64,000 nucleotides of DNA, from assembly GCA_019417465.1 (NCBI GenBank), contig DXVF01000001.1:152196-216195 (forward strand), given 5' to 3'. The position numbers and the translations under genes were made by a program. Shown here one piece after another: positions 47,015 to 57,143 of the stretch (positions within the stretch are counted from its first letter, which is position 1; the number at the start of each line of letters is the position of its first letter). The notes under the pieces were generated by a model. The model worked only from the letters and a program-made list of their open reading frames with translations. It did not search any database and was not told where the DNA came from. This DNA comes from Clostridiales bacterium (GTDB lineage Bacteria > Bacillota > Clostridia > TANB77 > CAG-508).

Positions 47015-47767
47015 TTATTGCAATCTTGCTCTTACAATCAATCTTTTGCTAGATGTATTGTTACAAGTTATCATTGTTACTATTGGTTCAGAAGTATTTT
47101 TTAGTACTTCTGTCTCTGATGGTTCAATATAAAAAGATTCATATACCTTATATATATACTTATTTCCATATATATTAGTTATTTCAACAGTATCACCAAC
47201 TTTTAAATTCTTTATCTTGGCAAACATTGTCATATTCCTCATATTATGACCTGCTAAACACAAATTCCCTGTTCCATTAATAGAGTTATTAGATATTTTA
47301 CAAATTGATTTCCACAAAGAATCATCATTTATATATTCTATTATTGGATATTCTATTCCTATTTTATCAATTTTTATTTTACCAAAAACTGTTGAATTTC
47401 CTATTCTTACACTTGTATTTATTGGTTTATCTACAGAAACCGCTTCTTTTTGCTCATCTTGAACTGTATTTACACTTTCACTTTGTGTTTTTAATTCTTC
47501 CTCGGCTCTTTTGTTTTCTTCTATTTTCTTATCTAATTCATTCACCACTTGCGATAAACTTGAATCCATTACTTTTGAACTATGAAAGTCAAATAATAAC
47601 ATTCCTATAAATATACTTACAGCAAATAGTAATAAAAATTGTAATATTGTTGTTATTTTACTTTTCTCTCTGTTATGCGAATTGGTGTTATCTATTTTTG
47701 TTTCATTGTTATCTTCTTTGTCAATTATACTCTTGATATTTTTCTTAATATTATTCTCTTTATTCAT
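47015..47767 (-). CDS. Sortase family transpeptidase, 250 aa
   Basis: N-terminal cytoplasmic stretch rich in Lys/Asn, one TM helix (about residues 37-60, ending FDF), then a Glu/Lys-rich stalk. The sortase fold has catalytic His in LAGHNMRNMTMFAKIKNL, Cys in VTMITC and Arg in RLIVRARL. Class not certain by eye. ATG 47767 is chosen because GGAGG precedes it; an in-frame upstream start at 47779 contains the RBS itself. No LPXTG-type substrate is visible in this window: the surface proteins here end in a TM plus a long tail, a dockerin, or run off the edge. Confidence 0.88.
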   Translation of the reverse strand: MNKENNIKKNIKSIIDKEDNNETKIDNTNSHNREKSKITTILQFLLLFAVSIFIGMLLFDFHSSKVMDSSLSQVVNELDKKIEENKRAEEELKTQSESVNTVQDEQKEAVSVDKPINTSVRIGNSTVFGKIKIDKIGIEYPIIEYINDDSLWKSICKISNNSINGTGNLCLAGHNMRNMTMFAKIKNLKVGDTVEITNIYGNKYIYKVYESFYIEPSETEVLKNTSEPIVTMITCNNTSSKRLIVRARLQ

Positions 47768-47811
47768 TCTTTCCTCCATATAATGAACAATTTATCTATT
47801 GCATATTACAT

Positions 47812-48946
47812 TTAACCTTCTTCTAATGTATCTATTTTCTTATCTCTATAATTTATAAAATCTAATAATAGAATCTTTATTACGGCTACAATGGGTACAG
47901 CCAGAAACATTCCTAATATTCCAAAATATGCACCTCCTAGAGTAACAGCAAATATTACAAGAAGTGGACTTATTTTTAGAGAGTCTCCCACAATCTTAGG
48001 ATTAATAATATTTGCGTCTATTTGTTGTAATAATATTACAATAATTGCCATCCATATAGCTCCGAGAGGCCCCATCTGTTAAAAATGTAATTATAATAGA
48101 AATTGCAACTGCTATAATTGCGCCAAAGTATGGAATCATATTAAATAAACCTATTAAAAATCCAAGTAAAACTGCATATTTTACTCCTATTATACTCATT
48201 GCAATAGATGTTAATATACCTACTATTATTGCATCTAGCAATTGACTGGCTAAAAACTTTAAAAATATTTCGTTTGTCCTATCAAAATATTTATTTATAT
48301 TATTATAAGTATTTTCATTAAAAATTGCTTTGGTTAATTTTTTTATAAATTTTATAATTTCATTTCTTTCTGATAATATGTATACAGATACTATAATAGC
48401 AACAAAAAAGTCAAATATTCCGTTTGCAATATTTATAGCACCTTTTGCATACTGAGTTAAACTTTCAATGTTTATAAATTGTTTTAAGTCTATATTTTTA
48501 AATTCATCTGCAAATCCTATTACATATTCGCTTTTAAATATAGAATCATCTGGAAGATTATTTATTCTCTCCATTGTTATATTATAATAACTTTGAAAAT
48601 TATTTACTAAATCTATAATGCTTTGTGATATTACTGGCACAATAAATCTCATAACTAACATTATTATTATTATTGTTATAATATATACAGTAATAACGCT
48701 AAATAATCTAGCCTTTTTTTTAATATACTTTATCTTTTTATATAAATTTTCTATCTTTCTAGATGGAAGATATAATAAATATGCAATTATTATACCTATT
48801 ATAAATGGCATTATGATATTAAATAAATTAGAAATCCAAGTTTTAATTTCTGAAAAGTTATCTAAAGTTTTATAAACTATAATAACGGTAATTGCAAAAC
48901 TAAACCAATAAACCCATTTTTTCCATGCACTTTTACTATTTTTCAT
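47812..48946 (-). CDS. AI-2E / PerM family permease, 377 aa, with one CGG +1 shift
   Basis: Multi-helix membrane protein of the AI-2E transporter family; the transported substrate varies in this family and cannot be named here. About seven to eight TM helices. The C-terminal family motif LQQIDANIINPKIVGDSLKI followed by SPLLVIFAVTLGG is read only after skipping the C of the CGG at 48062-48064: FLTDGAS-GAIWMAIIVILLQQ. The straight frame drifts into a Ser/Asn-rich sequence and stops. Length 1135 bases equals 378 codons plus one. It lies between the G5/3D protein and the sortase with short gaps. Confidence 0.9.
48062..48064 (-). other. CGG +1 frameshift site in the AI-2E permease
   Basis: TCT CGG AGC becomes TCT (C) GGA GCT ATA TGG, restoring the conserved last helices with LQQIDANIINPK. 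The new glycine is residue 295. Confidence 0.92.
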
Positions 48947-48986
48947 TTTTACTCACCTATTATTCTTATTATATATTATATTACTA

Positions 48987-49038
48987 ATAAAGACGGAGTA
49001 TTTTGGGCAACTTTTATTCCCAAATCCCCGTCCTTATT
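48987..49038. repeat. Palindrome with GACGG...TTTTGGG arms
   Basis: AATAAAGACGGAGTATTTTGGG is mirrored imperfectly by TCCCAAATCCCCGTCCTTATT. It lies between the 3D-domain gene and the permease and may serve as a terminator. Same family look as 33247 and 52255. Confidence 0.6.
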
Positions 49039-49048
49039 ATCAATTTTC

Positions 49049-50056
49049 TTAAAATTCATAAATGTAACATTCTAAGTTTCTTCTACCAAAGCTAATACAT
49101 TCACTATATGATCCCATATAGACATCTATTTTGTTGTTAGATATTGCTCCGCCTCTATCTTGTACGACAAACCATCCACCATTTGGTTTATTTGCAAAAT
49201 ATGGTATATAAATTACTGTTCCTAATTTATATCCACTACCGGCTGCAACTGTATACCAAGGTGATGCCATTGCACCTGACGCTGTTCTACCGTAACCTGC
49301 TGAACCTGGAGCTTTACCACAAGTAGATGCAGTATATGCTGATGCATTTAAAGTTTTTACTGTAGGTGTTATTCCTTGTACTTTTTTTGCGAGTGAAGTG
49401 CTTGCAGTTGTAGCTGGATTTGTTTCCGCATTTCTTCCAACTTGTGATCTAGTTGTAACTTGTTTTGTTCTTACTTCTACAATCTTATTAACTGGTTCTT
49501 TAATAACCTTTGAAGAAATTTCTACTTTTTCGATTTCTTCTTCATTTCTGTATTTAACTTTGTATGTTATCTCTTTTATACCATCTTCACCATTTTGAAC
49601 AACTTTATCTTGTTTAGTTCCTGTACCTGTTGATACATCTTTTGTTATTGTTTCATATGGTATACTAACCTGCTCTGTAATTATCTTTTCTACAATTGAA
49701 TCATAATTTTGTAATAATTCTTGAGCTGTTAAATCTTTAGTTTCTTCTGTTGCTAATTCTTGTACTTTTTCTTCTGTTTTAGAAATTCTAATTGTTTTAT
49801 TACTAGATAATTCTGCTTCTCCATCAGGAGTGCTTTTTTCATCTGGTAATAAAATAATATGATTTTCATCTAATATTTCTGAAATTTTAGTTTTTGATGT
49901 TAAAACATTCATTTCATATCCATTTGAAAGAATTATTTTAACATTATTTAATTTTGTATTAGTCGCCATAACTCCTATTCCCGCAAGGAATATAATTATT
50001 AAACTAATACCTATCACTTTTTTTAGTGATATAGATGCTTTATCATCTTTCTTCAT
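49049..50056 (-). CDS. G5 / 3D-domain cell-wall protein (YabE/RpfB-like)
   Basis: Short N-terminal cytoplasmic part and one TM helix (about residues 14-34), a DUF348-like region (VKIILSNGYEMNVLTSKTKI), a G5 domain (about 135-200, EEVEK.. and KVIKEPVNKIVEVRTK), then a C-terminal 3D domain beginning LNASAYTAS and ending with the three conserved aspartates in VVQDRGGAI and KIDVYMG. Proteins of this type are cell-wall hydrolases or resuscitation factors acting on peptidoglycan. ATG 50056 is chosen; AAAGGAGGG lies 11 bases upstream. A consensus promoter is directly upstream. Confidence 0.88.
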   Translation of the reverse strand: MKKDDKASISLKKVIGISLIIIFLAGIGVMATNTKLNNVKIILSNGYEMNVLTSKTKISEILDENHIILLPDEKSTPDGEAELSSNKTIRISKTEEKVQELATEETKDLTAQELLQNYDSIVEKIITEQVSIPYETITKDVSTGTGTKQDKVVQNGEDGIKEITYKVKYRNEEEIEKVEISSKVIKEPVNKIVEVRTKQVTTRSQVGRNAETNPATTASTSLAKKVQGITPTVKTLNASAYTASTCGKAPGSAGYGRTASGAMASPWYTVAAGSGYKLGTVIYIPYFANKPNGGWFVVQDRGGAISNNKIDVYMGSYSECISFGRRNLECYIYEF

Positions 50057-50092
50057 AAGAAATATGTCCCTCCTTTTAAGCAACACAAATGT

Positions 50093-50121
50093 ATTATAAC
50101 ACCCATTTTATAATTTGTCAA
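50093..50121 (-). promoter_or_regulatory. Sigma-A promoter of the G5/3D-domain gene
   Basis: TTGACA (50121-50116 on the minus strand), 17-base spacer, TATAAT (50098-50093), about 36 bases before the start. Confidence 0.85.
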
Positions 50122-50213
50122 ATTTAACCTGTAAACATAATATACTTATATATTATCATTATATGTTGCTTGTACTAAGAATATGACACTTTTAGAAATT
50201 TCATTACTAAATT

Positions 50214-51005
50214 TTAAACTTCTATCTCATTATTATACTTAAATTTTTCTAAATAACATTCTATTTCACTAGCTAGTTGTGAATTCATACATAGTACATC
50301 TTCTAACATAGAGTCAAAAGTATATTCTATATCTTTTAGAAATGATTGAACTAATAATATTTTATCTATTCCTTCTATTTGTTCATTATTTAAAATAATT
50401 GAATAATCTTTTAATCTTTCTTGTAAGAATAATTCTTCCTCTTCAAAATCTAGATTATCATCTTCTAAATCTAGATCTTCATCTTCTTGATTAATCTCTT
50501 TATCAAGAAACTTTTCTATATCATCTGATAAATCATCTAATTCTAAATACTCTCTTAGTTCAGATAATGTTTTAGCTTCTAGTTCTTCATTTATACATAT
50601 AGTAGCAATTCCTTCTGGCTTTAGGTTATGAATTACCTTTACTATTTCATTTTTTTCATCATCATTTAAATATTCTACATAAATTGTCCTATCTTTATAT
50701 TGCAAAAAGAAACCTCTTTTTTGAATTTCAGTATCTATAAAAGTTTGAGAAACCCCAACTTTAGTTTGTGATATATTATCTCTTATGTACATACTATACT
50801 GGCTCTCTCCTACCTTATCTAACATCATCAAATCTACATCATGTGCCTTACTTTGTACATAAATTCTATTTTTCTCTCTTACAACAAACACATCTTTTGC
50901 CTCATCTAATGCTGTAATACAATTTAAACTATGTAAGTTTAATATCCTAATTGCTTCTTCAAAATCATTATCTATATTTTCACAATCTACATCTTTATAA
51001 TACAT
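50214..51005 (-). CDS. Hypothetical acidic protein, 263 aa
   Basis: I do not recognise a family. No signal peptide or TM helix is seen. The N-terminal half is mixed alpha/beta. Residues about 165-195 form a strongly acidic stretch (EDEDLDLEDDNLDFEEEEL), and the C-terminal end is helical. RBS GAGGAG is eight bases before ATG 51005 and overlaps the end of tatD, so the two are co-transcribed and probably coupled. Confidence 0.75.
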   Translation of the reverse strand: MYYKDVDCENIDNDFEEAIRILNLHSLNCITALDEAKDVFVVREKNRIYVQSKAHDVDLMMLDKVGESQYSMYIRDNISQTKVGVSQTFIDTEIQKRGFFLQYKDRTIYVEYLNDDEKNEIVKVIHNLKPEGIATICINEELEAKTLSELREYLELDDLSDDIEKFLDKEINQEDEDLDLEDDNLDFEEEELFLQERLKDYSIILNNEQIEGIDKILLVQSFLKDIEYTFDSMLEDVLCMNSQLASEIECYLEKFKYNNEIEV

Positions 51006-51017
51006 ATATATCGCTCC

Positions 51018-51797
51018 TCATATAGCAAAAAAATTAATAGTATTTTCAAAGCTAATTTTAGCTATTTCTTCTATTGTCTTTTGTTTTTCTGTAGCAATTT
51101 TTTCTGCTATAAATTTTAGATTCCTTGAATCGTTCCTCTTACCTCTATTAGGCTCTGGTGATAAATATGGACTATCTGTTTCAATAAAAAATCTGTCATC
51201 TGGAACCATTTTTATAATCTCAGCTGCATTTTTAGAATTTTTAAAAGTAATTGGTCCTGCAAAAGATATATAAAATCCCAATCTTAACGCTTCTTTAACT
51301 AACTCCCTATTAAGCATACAACAATGAAAAACACCTTTTCTATTTACATTATTTGTTTTTAATATTTCTAGTGTATCAGATACTGCATCTCTTGAATGTA
51401 TAACTATTGGTAAATTCATATCATTTGCTAAATTTATTTGCATTATAAATACTTTTTTTTGATATTCTTTATTTTCTTTATTCCAGTAGTAATCTAATCC
51501 TATTTCACCAATAGCTACACACTTATTGTTTAAGCTTAAATTTCTTATTTCATTTAGCTCTAAGTCAAATTCAGATTCATTTTCTGGAATATCATTTGGA
51601 GATATTCCGCATGTAGCATATATAAATTCATATTTATTTGCTAAGTTTATTGCATCTTTAGAAGATTTTAAACTATATCCTGCACTAATTACTCTTGTTA
51701 CATTTTTATTATATATCTCTTTTATTACTTTTTCTCTATCTTCATCAAATTTGCTATCATCATAATGTGCATGTGAATCAAAGTATTCTATCTTCAT
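51018..51797 (-). CDS. tatD: TatD-family metal-dependent hydrolase
   Basis: TIM-barrel nuclease of the TatD family (DNA repair or 3' exonuclease activity in characterised members). Metal-site motifs in order: DSHAHYDD (residues 7-14), GEIGLDYYW (about 95), HSRDA (about 135), a HCC segment near 158 and ETDSPYLSPEPNRGKRN (about 205-222). 259 aa, usual length. It starts 28 bases after the acpS stop. Confidence 0.94.
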   Translation of the reverse strand: MKIEYFDSHAHYDDSKFDEDREKVIKEIYNKNVTRVISAGYSLKSSKDAINLANKYEFIYATCGISPNDIPENESEFDLELNEIRNLSLNNKCVAIGEIGLDYYWNKENKEYQKKVFIMQINLANDMNLPIVIHSRDAVSDTLEILKTNNVNRKGVFHCCMLNRELVKEALRLGFYISFAGPITFKNSKNAAEIIKMVPDDRFFIETDSPYLSPEPNRGKRNDSRNLKFIAEKIATEKQKTIEEIAKISFENTINFFAI

Positions 51798-51825
51798 ATT
51801 CTCTCCCCTTACATTTACTCATATT

Positions 51826-52204
51826 TTAGTCGATTAACATTGTTACACTAGCTATTGCATATTCCTTAAGATGTGAAATACTTATATCTTTATCTATTAT
51901 ATTTATCATTTCATCTAGTTTTCTTACAGAAAAAATGGGCCTACCGATTTTCATCATTTCTAATTTCTATATCTGTCCATTTAATTTCATATTTTGACTT
52001 AAGGTTACTAGATATTGCTTTAAATACTGCCTCTTTTGCTGCAAATCTTGCTGCAAAGTGTTGATACTTCATATTGTTTTTTGAATTGCAATACTTAATT
52101 TCATAATCTGTAAATATTCTTTTTAAAAATTTTTCTCCTAAACTATTAATAGATTCTTCTATTCTATCTACTTCTATTATATCTATTCCTGTCTTTATTT
52201 GCAT
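51826..52204 (-). CDS. acpS: Holo-[acyl-carrier-protein] synthase AcpS, 125 aa, with one CGG +1 shift
   Basis: Transfers 4'-phosphopantetheine from CoA to ACP. Starts MQIKTGIDIIEVDRIEESI (catalytic Asp in GIDI) and has FAAKEAVFKAISSN (catalytic Glu). The in-frame CGG at 51944-51946 is followed at once by TAG, so ordinary reading would end at DENR. Skipping the C gives DEN-GRPIFSVRKLDEM and then DISISHLKEYAIASVTM, the conserved SISH...YA end of AcpS. Without it a third of the enzyme, including the SISH motif, is lost. The RBS AAGGAAGGAG lies about 35 bases from the ATG, separated by a perfect hairpin (52211-52237). Confidence 0.92.
51944..51946 (-). other. CGG +1 frameshift site in acpS, immediately followed by a 0-frame stop
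   Basis: AAT CGG TAG GCC becomes AAT (C) GGT AGG CCC. The 0-frame stop is the very next codon, so any failure to shift aborts AcpS at 87 residues. The new glycine is residue 87. Confidence 0.93.
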
Positions 52205-52210
52205 TAAACT

Positions 52211-52248
52211 TATGTATGATATATTAAATCATACATACTCCTTCCTTT
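52211..52248 (-). promoter_or_regulatory. Shine-Dalgarno plus spacer hairpin ahead of acpS
   Basis: AAGGAAGGAG at 52248-52239 is followed by TATGTATGAT, a seven-base loop and ATCATACATA (perfect 10-bp stem), then six bases before ATG 52204. Folding would bring the RBS to a workable distance. A nine-codon reading frame (ATG TAT GAT ... TAA) also overlaps the hairpin. Confidence 0.55.
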
Positions 52249-52254
52249 AAAATT

Positions 52255-52427
52255 TTGCCAAAAGGGACGTTTTATTTTGGCAATTTTTTATCATCTAGTT
52301 ACTAGTAATCCCTATTTAACTATAAGTAGTGAGACAATATATTTAAGTCTGAACAGTAACACCATATGTAATATTCTTATTTTAAAAAAAATTGCCAAAA
52401 TAAAACGTCCCTTTTGGCAATTTTTTT
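52255..52427. repeat. Nested palindrome of about 170 bp (TTGCCAAAAGGGACG arms)
   Basis: Outer arms TTGCCAAAAGGGACGTTTTA... (52255-52283) and its exact complement (near 52393-52421), each arm itself ending in TTTTGGCAA, so it is palindromic at two scales. It separates acpS from the WG-repeat gene. MITE-like. Confidence 0.75.
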
Positions 52428-52443
52428 ATGTACTTATATTCTA

Positions 52444-53961
52444 TTAATTATCTGTATAGTAATTTGCATTTAAATCTTCACTTATATGCCATTTTCCTAT
52501 AAAGTTTATTATTATATTATTATCTAAATTATACTTTGGCTCTACTATTATATTTCCTTTTTGATCTATTACTCCCCAAAGCCCATCTTTCTTTATAGCA
52601 GAGTATCCATATTCATTTTGCTCTGTTGCATCATCATATATATAATTTACAACAACTACACCTTCTTTATTAATAAATCCATATTTTCCATCTTTTTTAT
52701 CTAAAAATAATGTATTTGATTTTAGAATTTCACTTGCTTTCTTTTCTTCAAATTTAAAATTATAATATTTATATTCATCTGCAACTCTTAAGCGTATAAA
52801 CCCCTTTTCGTTATTAACTTCAGATATTATGCCTGTAGCTTTAACTTGCATATCTCTATCTATCAAGTCTGCCTCGTAATTTGTTTTTATGCCTTCGATA
52901 AAGTCTGCTGTTTCTCTATAAATTAAGTTTGTATAATTAAAGTCAATAATTGTTTCATTATTTGTATTAATTACACCATATTTATTATCTTTTTTAGCAA
53001 TATAGTAATTTGAAAATAAATATGTTAAATCCTGATAGTTTATACCAGTTTCCTCTTCACCTGTTAATTTTACTAATCCATAATTATTTCCTTGTTTTAC
53101 AATTGCAGTTTCATCATTAATATCTTTTATATCTGCATATTTATTTTCTAAATATGTTTGGCCTTCACTATTAACAATCTTTAATGTTCCATTTTCTCTT
53201 ACTACATATGTTCCACTACCTATTATATTTTTTATTGATTCGTATTTACATTCTAATGCTACCTTTTTGTTATAGTTTATAACACCAAATTTCCCATCAT
53301 TATCTTGAACAATATATCCATCTTCATATTTATCAGTCAATTTTTCTATGCTTTTATATTCATTTGCTATAATTATACTTCCAGAATTATCTATTAAACC
53401 TTTTTTTCCATCTTTTGTTGTAACTAAGCTATTAGTTACTCCTTTTAAGGCTTCTATCTTTTCATATTCGCATGGCACAATTTCTTTTCCTTCAAGATTT
53501 ATTATTCCATATTTACCATCTTTTTTTACTCTTAATACATTAGATTCATACCACAAATTATTATTTTCATCATTATTCTGAATTGTTTCTACCAATTCGT
53601 AATTATTGAATAATTCTTGATTTTTTTCATTTAATACTTTGGTTTTATATGTATCATCATTATAATTTACATCATATGTACATACAAATACTGCTTTTGT
53701 TTTATCTGGTATTTGTATCATATCTGAATAATTTGCATCAATTATATTATTTCCTTTTGAATCTATTACTCCCCATTTTCCATTTGTATAAACAGAAAAG
53801 TAATTAATTGGTATTACTTTTTCATCGTTCTTTGGTTCAGTACTTAACAACTTCTTCAAGCCTACAATAAACATTACAACTACTGCCATAGCAATAATAA
53901 CAGCTATTACTTTTTTCATGTTCAGCTTGCCTTCATTATCATATCTTCTTCCTCTACTCAT
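52444..53961 (-). CDS. WG-repeat membrane-anchored protein, 505 aa
   Basis: N-terminal basic part and one TM helix (MKKVIAVIIAMAVVVMFIVG, about residues 15-34). The rest is about ten WG (KWG) repeats of about 35-45 residues with the pattern DGKxGVIxxxGxxxxxxxYxxI (for example GKWGVIDSKGNNIIDANYS). RBS GGAGG is eight bases before ATG 53961. WG repeats form beta-rich extracytoplasmic modules of unknown binding function. Flanked by the acpS-side palindrome and a 433-base gap. Confidence 0.88.
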   Translation of the reverse strand: MSRGRRYDNEGKLNMKKVIAVIIAMAVVVMFIVGLKKLLSTEPKNDEKVIPINYFSVYTNGKWGVIDSKGNNIIDANYSDMIQIPDKTKAVFVCTYDVNYNDDTYKTKVLNEKNQELFNNYELVETIQNNDENNNLWYESNVLRVKKDGKYGIINLEGKEIVPCEYEKIEALKGVTNSLVTTKDGKKGLIDNSGSIIIANEYKSIEKLTDKYEDGYIVQDNDGKFGVINYNKKVALECKYESIKNIIGSGTYVVRENGTLKIVNSEGQTYLENKYADIKDINDETAIVKQGNNYGLVKLTGEEETGINYQDLTYLFSNYYIAKKDNKYGVINTNNETIIDFNYTNLIYRETADFIEGIKTNYEADLIDRDMQVKATGIISEVNNEKGFIRLRVADEYKYYNFKFEEKKASEILKSNTLFLDKKDGKYGFINKEGVVVVNYIYDDATEQNEYGYSAIKKDGLWGVIDQKGNIIVEPKYNLDNNIIINFIGKWHISEDLNANYYTDN

Positions 53962-54394
53962 TTAATTACCTCCAAATAAGCTTTAGCATAATATATACTA
54001 TAACATACTTTAGTACAAAATTACAAGTTTTTTGATTTAATTTTCATTATTATATGTTTTATACACCTCAAAGTGTTATATGAATTTATACATAATCTAA
54101 TTATCCTTCTTTTTTGTTTTTATAATATACCAAATTCATAAAATTAGTTCTTTTAATCATTTAATAAATCTGATATGATACAAATAAAAATGTCGCTTTT
54201 TTCACCAAGCAACATTTTTATTTATTATATCTTTTATACAGCGTTATTTTTTAGTCTTTACTTATTCTATTATATTTATGATCATAATATAAAATAATTA
54301 TTTATTATTAATTGTATATAATTTTTTCTCTCTTCCCATAATTTGTAATAACCCTTAATTTAAGATATTAAGATAATACTGAATCGTGGCTCTT
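53962..54394. other. Intergenic region between WG-repeat gene and spoIIE
   Basis: No gene seen. It contains AT-rich upstream sequence for the WG-repeat gene and the bidirectional hairpin at 54186-54220. Confidence 0.5.
54186..54220. terminator. Bidirectional terminator downstream of spoIIE
   Basis: AAAAATGTCGCTT pairs with AAGCAACATTTTT (one mismatch) around an eight-base loop. Confidence 0.65.
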
Positions 54395-56904
54395 CTAACG
54401 TTTCTTCACTTTAGCAACAACTACAGTCATATCATCTTTTTCATTTCCATAATCATTATCTCTCGCTTCATTAACAATTATATCTGCAATTTTTTGAACA
54501 TCATCTGTTCCGAATATCTTCTAATAAATATTTAAGCCATAATTCTTTATTTAGGTATTCCTTATTAGAATCTAATATACCATCACTACACATAACTATT
54601 ATATCTTCATTTTGTAAATCTTTGTCATATACTTCTAAGTCAATATCTTCTAATATTCCTGTTGGTAGAGATTTAGACTTTAATATTTGAACTTCATTTT
54701 CTCTTTTTATGTATGTAGGACATGCACCGTTTTTAATAAATTCTATATTTCCAGAATATAAATCTAATATCTCTATATCTAGAGTAGCATACATATCTTC
54801 ATCTGTATTTGCTGAAAGCATTGAATTTATTAATTTTATTGATGTATCTTTTTGAAATCCTGAAGTTAATAATCTCTCTAACATTTTTATTGCTATTTTA
54901 CTACTCTTTCTTGCTTCTGGACCTGAACCCATTCCATCACTTAGTGCAAGTAGATATTTCCCATCATCTAATTTTGTTTGAATACTTGTATCTCCAGAAA
55001 CAGGAGAACCTTTCTTTTTTGCTTTTGCAATTCCTACTTGTAGGCTATAATTATCTTTAGAAATATATGTAAACATACAAGTTTCTTTATTTATTCTTAA
55101 ACCACATTCTTGTTTTTGTAAAATCATGGCATGATTTAAAACTTTTGATAATGTTTGTGCAATTTTTTTTGAATTACACTCTATTCCATCCATATCTTCA
55201 CATGTCCTAGTGTATAATGTAACAATAAATCTTCCTGTTTTCTCTTGTTTTATACTAATATCTTTTATCTCTAGATCCTTTTGTTTTAAAAACATTTTTA
55301 TCTTTTCTTTTTCTTCTGCAAATTTTTCTGTTTGTTTTGGAGATATCTCTTGTGCTAAATTTGATATCACCTCTGATACACCTTCTAATTGTGTAGATAC
55401 ATTTTTCTTATTTTCATCTATTTTTTTCTTCCAAATAAAATTTAAATTGCTTATACGATAAGAATAATTTACACATTTTATTATTTTACTTAAATCATTT
55501 TCTAAAGATTCATTATTATCATCTTGACCAGAGCAAACTATATAATTATTATGCATTGCAAAAATGTTTAATAAATCCTTTTTTGTTATAATCTCTTTTT
55601 CTAATAAACATTTATATATATCTTTTTGTATTTCTTCATTATTATATATATCATCATATAAAATATTTTGTTCTTGTCCTTCTAAACTGTTTTTTAGCTC
55701 ATCTATAAATATCTTTTTATTATATTCTTCTTGTTTTTCTAATTCATCATCATCAACAATAGTTGCAGCTGCTTCTTTATAACTCCTAGCCATTTCTGAT
55801 ATTGTTTCTGAAATACTATTCAATTTATATATAGTTTCCTTATTTTCTTCTAAACTTCTTCCTGTTGTTTCTGGAAGTAATTTGTCTTTTCCAAATAAGT
55901 CTTCAATTTCTATTCCTACATTTTTAGGAATTGCAAGTAATGCAATTGATGCAATTAAGATTTCTCTAAATAATATTATTGGTACTACATTTCCATTTGC
56001 AACATATGTTAGTAATATGTTCCCTAAAATAAATCCTGCAATTACTCCGTATTCTTCCAAATTTATTAAACAAACCTGCGACTAGTCCTGCAATTGCATA
56101 TGATGCTACCATAATTGGTTCTCCATCACTAATTATTCCAAGAACAACACCTATTGTAATTCCAGCTCCTCCACCTACTAATATTCCATGTTTCCATCCT
56201 AAAATTAGTACAAGTAGTATACTGCAAATATTTTTTAAAGAGAAACCAAAAATTTGTATTGGTTCTAATGCCAGAACCGCAACAGCAACAAGCAAACTTG
56301 CTCCTATTACTTCTTCTATAGAATAGGCTTTTTTATTCATATAATCTTTTATTACAGTAATCGAATTAGAAAATATTTTATAAAAAATATATATTGCAAT
56401 ACTAATCATAATCGAAATTAAAAAATCATATAATAAAAATGTATTAAAAAATAAAGGTATTAATGATACTGCTAAAGTAGAAAGAAATAAATGAGGTCCT
56501 ATTCTCCTTTTTTCATTTGTTTCGTTTACTACTTTTGGTCTTATTATATAAATACTTGCAAATAATACTAAACTAGAAAATATATATGAAAGTAGACCTT
56601 CTAAGCCAGAACCAATATATGTTCCAATTCCACAAATTATATATATAATACCTATTGGTATCCCATTACTCATTGCTGCCGCAAGTATTGCAAGTCCAAA
56701 TACAGATAAATTAATATTAGAATCTAATCTAAAGTTAACTGTTGATATTAAAAAACATATTATATATAAAAAGATATTCTCTTTTGTAAGTATATTATAT
56801 AATACCTCTTTTATATTATCTTTTTTATCTAATTTTACATCCCTATTTTCTTGACTTTCTGTATCTTCAAAGTCTTTTGCTATATTTTGAAACATCCTTA
56901 CCAC
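54395..56904 (-). CDS. spoIIE: Stage II sporulation protein E (SpoIIE), 835 aa, with two CGG +1 shifts
   Basis: Membrane-anchored PP2C-type serine phosphatase that activates sigma-F in the forespore by dephosphorylating SpoIIAA. About ten TM helices at the N-terminus, a middle coiled region, and a C-terminal PP2C domain (GDTSIQTKLDDGKYLLALSD, then GMGSGPEARKSS). Two in-frame CGG codons: 56047 (NKFGRI-GVIAGFILGN, in the last membrane helices) and 54510 (LLEDI-GTDDVQKIADIIV). The second restores the last 38 residues, with the conserved metal-site block EKDDMTVVVAKV; straight reading would lose it. The length of 2510 bases equals 836 codons plus two. It shows the organism belongs to a spore-forming lineage. 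Confidence 0.94.
54510..54512 (-). other. CGG +1 frameshift site 2 in spoIIE
   Basis: ATT CGG AAC AGA TGA becomes ATT (C) GGA ACA GAT GAT. It restores the PP2C ending DDMTVVVAKV. The new glycine is residue 798. Confidence 0.93.
56047..56049 (-). other. CGG +1 frameshift site 1 in spoIIE
   Basis: ATA CGG AGT becomes ATA (C) GGA GTA ATT GCA, joining VAGLFNKFGRI to GVIAGFILGNILLT inside the membrane domain. The new glycine is residue 286. Confidence 0.93.
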
Positions 56905-57143
56905 CCCATACTTTTAAAAATTCTATAATAATTCTAATACATAAAAATTCAAATATTTGTCGCTTTTAATACATAGAATCTAAAAAGTTTTTTACAACTT
57001 GTGATATATTTTTATTATTTATTTTATATTTATTATTTATAACGCAAATTATGTTTTTTATTTTATCGTAAATTAGCTAAAAATACAAGATTTGCTTTGA
57101 TTTTTTACTATAAAAGATTACTATTTGCAAATTCAATCTGAAT
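56905..57143. other. Intergenic region upstream of spoIIE
   Basis: No gene seen. Very AT-rich, between the divergent spoIIE start and structured RNA copy B. Presumably it contains both promoters, but I see no clear consensus match. Confidence 0.45.
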
